Shown here: positions 7,657-16,800 of the stretch, one piece after another | Numbering within the stretch: position 1 is the first letter of the stretch | How the letters are laid out: every line of letters starts with the position of its first letter | IMG/VR virus record: IMGVR_UViG_3300032820_000067 | Coordinates: 1 to 31,523 of that record | Direction: 5' to 3' (one strand) | Length of the DNA stretch: 31,523 nucleotides | Origin: a virus | Notes under the pieces: generated by a model | Told to the model about the DNA's origin: nothing | The model's database searches: none | Seen by the model: only the letters and a program-made list of their open reading frames with translations | Program-made: the position numbers and the translations under genes

Positions 7657-7959
7657 ATGGCTGCTTATAATTTATTTCCCCGTTTTCCGTTTGTATTTAT
7701 TGATAATAATATGGATAAAGTCTGGACGATGACAAGCGAGTGGGGCAACAATCTAATTGCAGAATTGGAAAGTAACGATTCTGACGTTTTAAAAAGAAAA
7801 GTAGAGATAGACGGTAACGGAAGTATTGAAGTAACGGGCCGTATAAATGTAGCTGATGTCGATGCAACGGTATCGGCTACGGCAGGAGATATACGTTTTA
7901 ACAGTACGTCAAGTAAGTTTCAAGGATTTGACGGTACAAGCTGGCAGGATTTTCATTAA
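7657..7959 (+). CDS. Small tail-associated protein with fibre-type C-terminal motif
   Basis: 100 aa, starting 2 bases after the hub stop and ending 2 bases before the next ATG, so clearly part of the same transcript. Residues 1-45 are aromatic at the start (F-P-R-F-P-F-V-F-I-D) and then helical. Residues 46-75 look like beta structure (V-E-I-D-G-N-G-S-I-E-V-T-G-R-I). The last 25 residues, T-A-G-D-I-R-F-N-S-T-S-S-K-F-Q-G-F-D-G-T-S-W-Q-D-F, match a motif common in phage appendages and tail fibres (G-x-[IL]-R-[FY]-N-x-x-x-x-x-[FL]-[EQ]-x-[FY]-x-G-x-x-W). It is probably a minor tail or fibre-connector protein. No catalytic residue is evident. Confidence 0.8.
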   Translation: MAAYNLFPRFPFVFIDNNMDKVWTMTSEWGNNLIAELESNDSDVLKRKVEIDGNGSIEVTGRINVADVDATVSATAGDIRFNSTSSKFQGFDGTSWQDFH

Positions 7960-7961
7960 AC

Positions 7962-9776
7962 ATGGCTGACAATGATTTTGAATTTGATGAAGACGATATG
8001 GCTGCTTGGGGCGGTAGAGATAGAGATGGTTGGTCTTCTGATCCAACTGGCCGTGGTGGAGAAGGGACGGATGAAAAAAGAGATGTATTTGGATTTACTA
8101 AAAAAGAAAAGGAAAGGCATAGTCGTTTAGTAGACGAACTTGAAGAAAAAGAACGACAGAGGGTATCTAAATTACCTGAAGATAGAAGAGATGCTCATTT
8201 AGGTGTTATTGCACAGATGTATGGTAGAGATGATCCTCACGGTTTTGAAGAAGAACCTGATTACGGTGAATTTTATACTAAACCATTTGATCCTGAATTA
8301 GATAAAGAAGGTGTACTTAAACCATTAGATACTATTCCTCTGTATGAGCCTGATAAATTAGGATTAAAAGGTATATCTGAAACTCAAAGACGAATAAATT
8401 TTTTATACGGTAAAAGACATCCAAAAGGTAAAAGTCATCTACAAGTTAAAGCCGAACTAACTGCAAAATTAAATAGTCTTAAAAAAGATTTTAATAGACC
8501 AGGAGCTATGACAAGACAAAAGGTAGATGTGTATCAAAAAACTTTTGATAAACTTAATGAATTAAAAGAACAGGAAAGAAATGCTTTAGATATACTAGGT
8601 AAACAAGGTGGAATAACAGCCGGAGGTTATCACGAAAAACAGACACCTGATTGGGTCTTACAAAATAAAGGTGTTCTTACGAGAAACTTTGGAGGTGTTT
8701 TAGGTATATTAGGTGTATTGCCTCAATATAGATTCTTAGAAGAAGCTACAAGACCTGGAACATTTGCTCAACATTGGAAAGAACAGCAAAGAGTAGAAGA
8801 CTTACCTGATGATTGGTCAGCTGGTTTTAAAAGAAAGCCTAAAAGAAGAAAAAAACCTGTCTGTCCTCCAGGTGTTCCGTGGTTTTTCTGTCCACCAGGA
8901 AGTAGTCGTGGTAAAACGTCTAAAAGAAAGGCACAGGGAGGATTAGTAGAGCTTGCAGAAGGTGGACCTGTGAATTTTGCACAAGGAGATTTAGTTAAAA
9001 CTAATAACGATAATAATATGGAGATAAGCGATATGGTAGGTAGAACAACGAATACACCGGATTTTAAAAATACTATTAAAACCTCAATAGATGCATTAAA
9101 TAATTTTGGTTTAACAGGTCGTACTATGGTAGGTGCAGAAGAGGAGGAGGGAATAGGTATACCTACAGACATACCTACAGATGTTGCTTCTATGGATGTA
9201 GACGAAACTGAAAATGACTATATGAATATGTTTGCTGAAACAATTGATCCTTCTACCGGAGAAACAGAAGTTGCAGATTATGCTGAAGATGAAGAATTTG
9301 AAGAAACGCCTGGAGGCGGTTTAACAGAGATAGCAGGGGCAGAAGAGATAGATGAGGAAACTTTTGGAGGTGGTGGCGGCTTACCTGTTATGGGAGCACG
9401 AGGAGGAGGTTATGTAGACAGTCCAACAGGCGGTTTAGATGACTTAGTTCCAGCTTACATAGAAGGTGGAGAAATACCACGTTACAGTAGAGGTACGATG
9501 GGTGGTGGTGGTGGTTTATCTAATTACTTGTCTTCTCGACATCTTGATCGTCATTTACCTCAAATTACTCCAGAAGGTAGACAAGCAGCAAGATTAAGTG
9601 GTGGCGAATTTGTTGTTCCAGCTGATGCGGTTGCAGATGCAGGAGGAGGAAATTCACGGAATGGAGCACTACAGTTTACAAATTTAATAAAGAATATAAG
9701 GTTACAGAAACATGGGACAACTAAACAGCCTTCTAAATTACCTTCTTCAGTATCAGGTTTGATGGGACTTGCTTAA
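7962..9776 (+). CDS. Acidic structural protein with GGPV/LSGGEFVVPADAV motifs (marine phage virion protein)
   Basis: 604 aa. The first 60 residues are very acidic (M-A-D-N-D-F-E-F-D-E-D-D). Residues 60-275 are charged and mostly helical. A basic, Pro/Cys-containing stretch follows (R-K-P-K-R-R-K-K-P-V-C-P-P-G-V-P-W-F-F-C-P-P-G). Then comes G-G-P-V-N-F-A-Q-G-D-L-V at residues 334-345, an acidic low-complexity region, glycine runs, and near residue 547 G-G-E-F-V-V-P-A-D-A-V-A-D, ending in H-G-T-T-K-Q-P. The LSGGEFVVPADAV...HGTTKQ ending is recurrent in structural proteins of marine podoviruses with no assigned role. Short GG-rich motifs of this type also end tape-measure-like proteins. Between the tail hub and ejection genes it is probably an internal or tail-interior protein. 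Function unproven. Confidence 0.8.
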   Translation: MADNDFEFDEDDMAAWGGRDRDGWSSDPTGRGGEGTDEKRDVFGFTKKEKERHSRLVDELEEKERQRVSKLPEDRRDAHLGVIAQMYGRDDPHGFEEEPDYGEFYTKPFDPELDKEGVLKPLDTIPLYEPDKLGLKGISETQRRINFLYGKRHPKGKSHLQVKAELTAKLNSLKKDFNRPGAMTRQKVDVYQKTFDKLNELKEQERNALDILGKQGGITAGGYHEKQTPDWVLQNKGVLTRNFGGVLGILGVLPQYRFLEEATRPGTFAQHWKEQQRVEDLPDDWSAGFKRKPKRRKKPVCPPGVPWFFCPPGSSRGKTSKRKAQGGLVELAEGGPVNFAQGDLVKTNNDNNMEISDMVGRTTNTPDFKNTIKTSIDALNNFGLTGRTMVGAEEEEGIGIPTDIPTDVASMDVDETENDYMNMFAETIDPSTGETEVADYAEDEEFEETPGGGLTEIAGAEEIDEETFGGGGGLPVMGARGGGYVDSPTGGLDDLVPAYIEGGEIPRYSRGTMGGGGGLSNYLSSRHLDRHLPQITPEGRQAARLSGGEFVVPADAVADAGGGNSRNGALQFTNLIKNIRLQKHGTTKQPSKLPSSVSGLMGLA

Positions 9777-10205
9777 TTGTATAAGGTTTCGGGTGTGCCT
9801 TTTGAACTTCTGGCAGAGGCTATAAAAGAAGTGACACCGTTTCTGGAAAAGGTCATTCCGTATACAGGGGGAAGATATAAAGTAGAAGATATTGTACAGG
9901 CATTATTAAAAGAACAGATGAAATTATGGGTAGCTTTCAGTTCGTTAGATCAAAAAATATGTGGTGCTATTGTAACTGAAATTAATCAATATCCACAAAA
10001 GAAATATTTTACTATTTTATTCTGTGGAGGCGAAAAAATTAGAGAATGGGACGATCAGATGCATCGTCTTTTAGAAGAAGTCGCACGAACAAATAAATGT
10101 GATGCTATAGATATAAGTGGAAGAAAAGGCTGGATACGTTACATGAAGAGCTACGGTTACAACGAAGATCATAAATATATAGAGAAGGATTTATCCAATG
10201 GGTAA
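9777..10205 (+). CDS. GNAT-like acyltransferase-fold phage protein
   Basis: About 142 aa. The TTG at 9777 directly follows the preceding TAA and keeps the conserved-looking start Y-K-V-S-G-V-P-F-E-L-L. An alternative GTG at 9795 has AAGG at 9783-9786 with ideal 8-base spacing, so either non-ATG start is possible. The layout helix (residues 8-30), strand L-W-V-A-F-S, strand I-C-G-A-I-V-T-E-I, strand Y-F-T-I-L-F-C-G-G, helix, strand C-D-A-I-D-I-S-G and the closing G-W-I-R-Y-M-K-S-Y-G-Y-N-E is that of compact GNAT-fold proteins encoded amid virion genes in T7-like marine phages. A classic acetyl-CoA loop (R/Q-x-x-G-x-G/A) is not obvious, so it may be a structural or degenerate member. It overlaps the next gene by 8 bases. 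Confidence 0.72.
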   Translation: MYKVSGVPFELLAEAIKEVTPFLEKVIPYTGGRYKVEDIVQALLKEQMKLWVAFSSLDQKICGAIVTEINQYPQKKYFTILFCGGEKIREWDDQMHRLLEEVARTNKCDAIDISGRKGWIRYMKSYGYNEDHKYIEKDLSNG

Positions 10206-13200
10206 AAGCAAAGGCGCGAGCAGTATAAAACAATCAGGTAGAGAAGCTGACATACCTGATTGGTATAAGCCATATGTTGAACGAGGATTAACACGCACTG
10301 AAGAACAATACGGTCAACCTCATCAACCGTATGAAGGTCAACGACTAGCGGGTGCTGATCCGTCACAAACAGCTGCTTTAGCAGCATTGGGTGGTACGGG
10401 AGCCGGATCAATAGCTGAATCTGCTCAAGCCGGATTAACGGAAGGTATGGATTTATTAAGACAGGGAACACGAGGGACAACTGATCAAGCTGAAATTCAA
10501 AGCCATATCAATCCTTATTTAGCAAATGTAACAAACATAGCACAACGAAAAGCTATTGAAGAATCTCAACGACAGTCACAGAGAAATGCTGCATTAGCTG
10601 CACAATCAGGTGCTTTTGGTGGTACTAGAGGAGCCGTTGTTGAAGGTATGCGTATGGGTAAACTGGGAGAACAGATAGGAGATATTCAATCAAAAGGATT
10701 AGCAGCTGCTTATGAAGATGCTCAAAGGCGTATGGCACAGGAAAGAGGAAGACAGTTGCAAGCGGCCCCTCGTATGGGTCAGTTTGGTGTTCAACGACAA
10801 AAAGGATTACAGGAAGGTTACAGAGGGGCGTTAGCTGCTGGCGCACAACGACGCGATATAGCTCAAGAACCACTCGATGTTGCCTATCAGTCTTTTCTGG
10901 AACAACGTGAATATCCACGACAGCAACTCGCTGATTATATGGGAGGTATTCAAGGTTTGGCTCCTCGTAACGTTATTGATCCTTATTCCTATCAGGATAC
11001 TTCTCGTGCCTACAAAAGATATACACCTTTTCAACAATTTAAACAGGCTGGTTCAAATATTATGGGTGCTAAAGCAGCTGGTTGGTTTGGTGCTGGAGGA
11101 GGTCAGGTTCCTTCTTATGCAGGAGGAGGACAATTGGCTCCTAACCAACCTTATGAAGAACAGGTAGGACAGCCTAGTGGATTAACAAGTCTTGGATCAG
11201 GTCCGACATTGGCTCTTAATAAAGGTGGACCCGTAAAACGTTACGCTGCTGGTGATTATGTTCTTTCCGATATTCCAACGCAAGAAGATCCTTTAATATC
11301 CGAAGATGAAGCTTATAGCGAATGGGAACAAGGTTTAGATCCGTTTAGAGATACTGATGATCTGTATAATAAAGATATTTGGGGCAAACCTTCAAGTAAA
11401 CAAGATACTCAAATAGGTACGGAGAAATCTGGAGTAAGGAGAGGAGAAACTGTAAGAAAGATTAAGCCTCTAACAAAAAACCAAAGACAAGTTATGTCTT
11501 GGATGAAGGATAGAAGAACGGAAGAAAATAAATTAATAAATAAATTAATTAGAGGTTACAAGACAACTGGTCTGTATGGTCGAAAATCATTTACGTTACA
11601 AGATTATAGAGAGGGTAAAATAACTCCAAATGAGAAAAAAAGATTAAATCTGGAAGTTAATGAAAGAAACATAGATCATTATTCAAATTTAATTAGGAGA
11701 GGAGAAGAGGATTCTCCAGGCTGGGCAGAGAGTTTTAAAGGTGGACTTGAATCACAACGTCGTCCTGATATTTCAGAACCAACTGCGGAACAAGTAGACT
11801 TAGGAACTGATTTAACAAAGAGGGAATGGGGAGAACGTGAATGGAACAAAGAAAGAAAGAGAATCTTAGCAAACATAAAAAGTGATAGAGCTGTAAAGGT
11901 AGGAAAGCATGGGCCGATAAGTCCTTCTCCTCAATATATGCTTCATTCTGATACTAATAGAGAAAAAGCTTTAGCAGATTATGCGAATTGGCAAAAACAG
12001 AATTCAGGGAAAAAGCCTAGAGATAGAAGTCCATTACCAGCTACTTATATAGAATATCAAAAGTTACTAAAAACAGATCCTTCTCTTAAAGGTCGTGATA
12101 GAAGAGAACAAATAGCATTTCCTGAACGTCATGCAAAAAGAGTAAAGGATTACAAAAATCAAAGAAGAGCCTATGAATTAAATTTGATGAAGAAACTAGG
12201 TAGAACACCTATAGATGATTTTGATTTACCTGGTGGTTTTGACGAAGTGGTACGTCAAGAGGCAGATCCTAGTGCTCGTTTATCATCAGGCGCAGGAGGT
12301 GATTTAGGTATATTACCAATACCGTCTGAGAAAGGTGGTCCTTACGACATTGATAGTGACGTTGAAAGTGAAGCATCCAGTTTAGCTTATTGGGGAAAAA
12401 TACTTGGTAAGTTAGCGATGGGAACTAAAGAAGAACAAGTAAAGGGAGCAGGAGCTAAAGAAAAAGCCAAGTTGGATGAAATTCTAAAAGGTCACGCTAA
12501 GTATAAACAGCGTGTTTTGTCAGCCGAAAATATAAATAAAGCTAATAAAAAGGTTAGTGATCGTTATGATCATCAAGTAGTAGAGAATAAGATACGACAT
12601 GCGAATCAGCAAAAACAGTATGAGGAAAATGTCGCTGCATGGCATGAAAGTGATAAAAGTGTAAAGGCTCGAAATAAATTTGAAAAATCCGAGTACGACC
12701 GTAGGATAAATATTTTTGAAAAAGACAAGAAAGACGACAGAAAGAAACTTTATGATAGTATTGAATATGATAAGGATATTAACAAGTGGATAAAGGATGA
12801 TCACAAGGCGGTAGTTAAGACATTTAGGAAACGGTATGACAAAGTTGCGGAGTCCGTTAAAAATAAAAATATAAGTATACGGGAAGCTAGACAATTTATT
12901 AGAGATAACTGGAAGGAGTATCAAGCAGGTATAGCAAGAATAAATGCAACAATACGTCGAAATAATAAGAATAAAAAGAAATTTTATGATAGTGGTGTAG
13001 GACGAGCTTTAGCTGGTAAAGCCGTTTTTGATTCTGCGGGTATGGAAGATCCTAAAATGGATTATGCTTTAACACGAGCTTTAGTAGCACCACCAAAATA
13101 TGATGTTGAAGTAGTTGCAAGACAGTCACCAACACTACCAGAGATAAACGCTTTAACTGCTGATCAGTTAGGAAAGATACCTGCTGTTCCTCAATATAAG

Positions 13201-13794
13201 GCAATTGCACCTTCAGCAGCAAGCGCATTGCAAGCAATAAATAGTAGGAAGCCACCAACATTAGGCACGTTTATACAGATGAATAGAAAACGACCTACAC
13301 CACCTCTTTATAAGGATATACCAGCACCTAAATTTGCTGTGAGAGCAGATATTACACCACTTAGTAGAAAGGAATATATGTTAGCTGTTTTCGGCCCTGC
13401 TGAAGAATCTCGTAATATTCTTAATAATAAACTAAGGTCTGTTGCAGAAAAATATCTAGCTGATGCACGATATGTTGGAGTAGGTGACAAACTTAAAGTA
13501 TGGCAAGAAAGGCAAAAATTACTTTTTGATTACCGTGAACTTGATGTAAAAGCTCAAGAAGCCAAGATGAAAGAAATGAGTAGTTGGATAGAGAAATTTT
13601 TAGGTACTGATGCTATGACTATTGGATTTGCAAGACTTGGCAAGATAACAGATCCAGAAGAAAAGAGGAAATATTTAGCACAAATGGGAACAGATGCCTC
13701 TAATTTTATTAAAGGTATGTTAGGAGGTTTGCAAAGTGCTTCAGATGCAGGAAAAAGTAAGCCTCGAATTGGCTATAATGTAAATCCAGACTAA
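10198..13794 (+). CDS. Large internal virion / DNA-ejection protein
   Basis: 1198 aa; the ATG has AAGGA 8 bases upstream and overlaps the previous stop. Residues 1-300 match the pattern of marine podovirus internal proteins: P-D-W-Y-K-P-Y-V-E-R-G, A-G-A-D-P-S-Q-T-A-A-L, and a helical block A-A-Q-S-G-A-F-G-G-T-R-G-A-V-V-E-G followed by L-G-E-Q-I-G-D-I-Q-S-K-G-L. Glycine-rich G-G-G-Q-V-P-S-Y-A-G-G-G-Q and G-G-P-V-K-R-Y-A-A-G-D-Y-V (residues 343-355) close this part. From about residue 360 the protein is highly charged, Lys/Arg/Glu-rich and helical, with no membrane segment. Arginine codons shift from mostly CGN before ~11270 to mostly AGA/AGG after it, which suggests a composite origin. Probable role: core protein ejected with DNA, acting with the adjoining giant protein. 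Confidence 0.82.
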   Translation: MGKSKGASSIKQSGREADIPDWYKPYVERGLTRTEEQYGQPHQPYEGQRLAGADPSQTAALAALGGTGAGSIAESAQAGLTEGMDLLRQGTRGTTDQAEIQSHINPYLANVTNIAQRKAIEESQRQSQRNAALAAQSGAFGGTRGAVVEGMRMGKLGEQIGDIQSKGLAAAYEDAQRRMAQERGRQLQAAPRMGQFGVQRQKGLQEGYRGALAAGAQRRDIAQEPLDVAYQSFLEQREYPRQQLADYMGGIQGLAPRNVIDPYSYQDTSRAYKRYTPFQQFKQAGSNIMGAKAAGWFGAGGGQVPSYAGGGQLAPNQPYEEQVGQPSGLTSLGSGPTLALNKGGPVKRYAAGDYVLSDIPTQEDPLISEDEAYSEWEQGLDPFRDTDDLYNKDIWGKPSSKQDTQIGTEKSGVRRGETVRKIKPLTKNQRQVMSWMKDRRTEENKLINKLIRGYKTTGLYGRKSFTLQDYREGKITPNEKKRLNLEVNERNIDHYSNLIRRGEEDSPGWAESFKGGLESQRRPDISEPTAEQVDLGTDLTKREWGEREWNKERKRILANIKSDRAVKVGKHGPISPSPQYMLHSDTNREKALADYANWQKQNSGKKPRDRSPLPATYIEYQKLLKTDPSLKGRDRREQIAFPERHAKRVKDYKNQRRAYELNLMKKLGRTPIDDFDLPGGFDEVVRQEADPSARLSSGAGGDLGILPIPSEKGGPYDIDSDVESEASSLAYWGKILGKLAMGTKEEQVKGAGAKEKAKLDEILKGHAKYKQRVLSAENINKANKKVSDRYDHQVVENKIRHANQQKQYEENVAAWHESDKSVKARNKFEKSEYDRRINIFEKDKKDDRKKLYDSIEYDKDINKWIKDDHKAVVKTFRKRYDKVAESVKNKNISIREARQFIRDNWKEYQAGIARINATIRRNNKNKKKFYDSGVGRALAGKAVFDSAGMEDPKMDYALTRALVAPPKYDVEVVARQSPTLPEINALTADQLGKIPAVPQYKAIAPSAASALQAINSRKPPTLGTFIQMNRKRPTPPLYKDIPAPKFAVRADITPLSRKEYMLAVFGPAEESRNILNNKLRSVAEKYLADARYVGVGDKLKVWQERQKLLFDYRELDVKAQEAKMKEMSSWIEKFLGTDAMTIGFARLGKITDPEEKRKYLAQMGTDASNFIKGMLGGLQSASDAGKSKPRIGYNVNPD

Positions 13795-13819
13795 TAGAAT
13801 TACAACAGGATCATAGAAC

Positions 13820-16800
13820 GTGCAGATAACTATTGATTCACTTCCTCATTTGGGAACAGTCACAATTCCTGATGGTCTTAACGATGAACAAATTCAGGAA
13901 TATATTCGAGATACTTATTCTGATGTTTTACCAGATGAATTAAAAACATCTACCTTTCCAAATCAAATGGCATTACCTGATATATCTGATATAGATCTGT
14001 CAAATTTGCCTGATATGAGTAACCTTGCACCTCCTATATCTACAGATCCTTTTATGGGAATAGTTCCGTTATCACCTTCTGATTATAAACCAGCTAGAGG
14101 TCTTCAATCAATTCCAAAAACAGACGAGGGAACAGCTTTAGGTCGTGGTTTATCCAGTGGTATTTCTGGTTTCACTACAGCAATTGGAACAACTTTTAAA
14201 CTAGGTTTACCAGGACTTGTTGAAGAGGCTACAGGACTTGATACTGTCAATCGTCAGGATGTTGCCCGACGTTATCAGCAGATGCAAGCAGATGCTCAAG
14301 TCGATAAAGCAACAGTAACATGGGACGATGTTTCAGAAACTTTTGGAAAAAAAGGTATAATAGATGGTTTAGATAAACTGCTGACTTACACAGGTGAACA
14401 GATAGGTCGTTCTCTTCCCTACATGGGACCGACAATTGCAGGTGCAGTTACAGGTTCGGTAATTTTGCCCATACCTATTCTTGGAACTATTCTTGGAGGA
14501 ACGTTAGGAGGAGCAGCTACCTTTTTTGGTATGAACCTTGAACGTCAGATAGCTGAAAAGAGTAAAGCTACAGGTAAACCACCAGAACCTGAAGAATTAG
14601 GTTTTGCAGGAAGTGCAATTACAGCTATTCCTCAAGCTGCTTTAGATACAGCGTTATACTTAGCTTTTGGTCCGGCGGCTCGTTCACTGGGAGTATTGGG
14701 AAAATCTCCTACTGCTTTTGCTCGACAAAGAGCTATTGCCAAAGATATGGGAACCAAGACAGCTGAAGAACTGGCAGCAGGTCGTGTTGCTCTAGGGAAA
14801 ATGCTGGCAAAAGAAATACCGAAAGGTATGGCTATAGGTACATTAGTTGAAGCTCCAACAGAAACAATGCAACAAGCTCTGGAAAGATTACAGGCTGGTC
14901 TTCCTGTAGATCCAGCAAATGCAGATGCGTTTGCTGAATATCTGGAGTCAGGTATAGCCGGAGGATTACTTGGGGCTGTATTCGGAGCCGGAGGAGGAAG
15001 TTTTCGTGGTTTAAGTAAAAGACAACGCCTCCAAGGAATTATGCGTCCCTATTCTGAAAAAGTAAAAGCTCTTCGAGCAAAAGGTATAAGTTTTGATGAT
15101 ATAAATCAATCAATGGTACGAGAGGTAGATGAAGAAGGGAAAGCAACCTCCCCTGGTGGATGGCTTGGACTAGCTCGTTTATATAATAAAGAGGTACGTG
15201 CTACTCTTCGTGACAGACCTACATCAGATATTATAGTAGGAGGTACTGTACCTTCTGATACTACTGATACTATTGATGATGATGCTGTAGAAGTTAAAAA
15301 GGAAGATATAGATGTAAAAGAAGAATTAAGGGAAGGAGAAATAGCAGCCTATAAAGAGGTTGTAAAAACGGCTCTCAGCGATGATCAGAATCCTATAGAT
15401 GCTCTTGTAGGTGTAGGTTTTGGTTTAGATCAGAATACTAATAAACTTAACATAGAAGAATTAAATAAAATTATAGGATCAGTAAGAGGACATAATCTTT
15501 CTGATGAGGAAATAGCAGACGCTAAAGAACGTATTGAAGAAGGTCGGCCTCCAAGACCACCTGAACGTACAGAAGAAGAGGTTCCACCATTAAAAGAAGG
15601 AGAAGCTTTTGAACCACTGCTACAAGAAAGAGGGGCAGTATATCAGACAGCGGAACAGGAAGCTCGTCAAAAGGCGGAAGATGAAAGAAGAACCATAAAA
15701 ACTGCTGAAGAAGTATCGCAACGTAGAGAGGTTACTGGTGATATTATTAGACCTTTTGTTGGAACAGAAGAATATGTATCTAGTCGTAAAGAGAAAATAG
15801 ATAGAGGAGAAGAGGAGCCTGAATATTATAATCCTCGACATGATCCTGAAGCTGTTCCTCATTTAAAACTTTCTTTAAAACAATTAAAATTTCCTGAAAG
15901 ATGGTTGCCTCGTGCTCAACAAACATCAGTATTAAAACAACAGGAAGAACAGAGAAAAAAACAATCTGCTGCTGAATGGAATAAAATTGTTTCTGAAATG
16001 ACACCTGAAGAGTGGAAAAACTCTAGTCAAGCTCTCGAAAGAATTAATAAAACTTTAAGGCGTAGACGGTTAATAGAGGAAATGCGTTCTCCTTCTTATA
16101 TGTTGGGGCCGGAAAGAGTATGGAGAAAGGGAGAAGAAGTTTACGCTGTGGACCCGACAGCTACTTTTGCAACTTCTTTTGGAACTGTTGATCCAGAAAC
16201 TTTAATACGGGAAGAACCTGACCCACCTATGGCTCTTCGTCGTAATGTACAATTACAACGACAAATGAGAACTTTACGGGGAGCGTTTTCTGATACAGCT
16301 TACAAAGAATATTTAAGAAAGAGAGAAGAAGATAGGGAAAATTCTCCTGAATTAGATGCTGATAAACAGAAATTACTTTTGGCACGAATAAAAAATGAAA
16401 ATGAAAAAAAGAAATATAAATTAACTAAAGATGAGCAACAATCTTTTACAACTTTACGTAATAAACTTGAAAACAAAATAGATCTTTCCAATGCAGAAAC
16501 AGCAACGTTAAAAAGATTAACAAATAAAATAGACAATTATATTAAGGCAGAAAAAGATTGGCTGGAGGTTAGAGCCGATAATAAAGTTGCTATTAAAATT
16601 GACAAGGCTCTTAATATTCTTGAAGAGAAACGGATACAAGAACGTTTGGAAAAAACTGATTTAGAGAAGAAACGAATAAAACAAAGAGTTGTTGTTGACG
16701 CTGATGCAGCTGGACCTAAAACTTCTGCGTCTCGTATTGACCTTGAATTATTTGAAACAGCTGGAACAGCTATTGATCATTCTTACACAGATGAAAAGGG

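Noticed and set aside
12520-12924. 134-codon hydrophobic antisense ORF
   Set aside because: Its Ile/Leu/Phe richness is the expected reverse complement of Lys/Glu/Asn/Asp codons in the charged ejection-protein tail.
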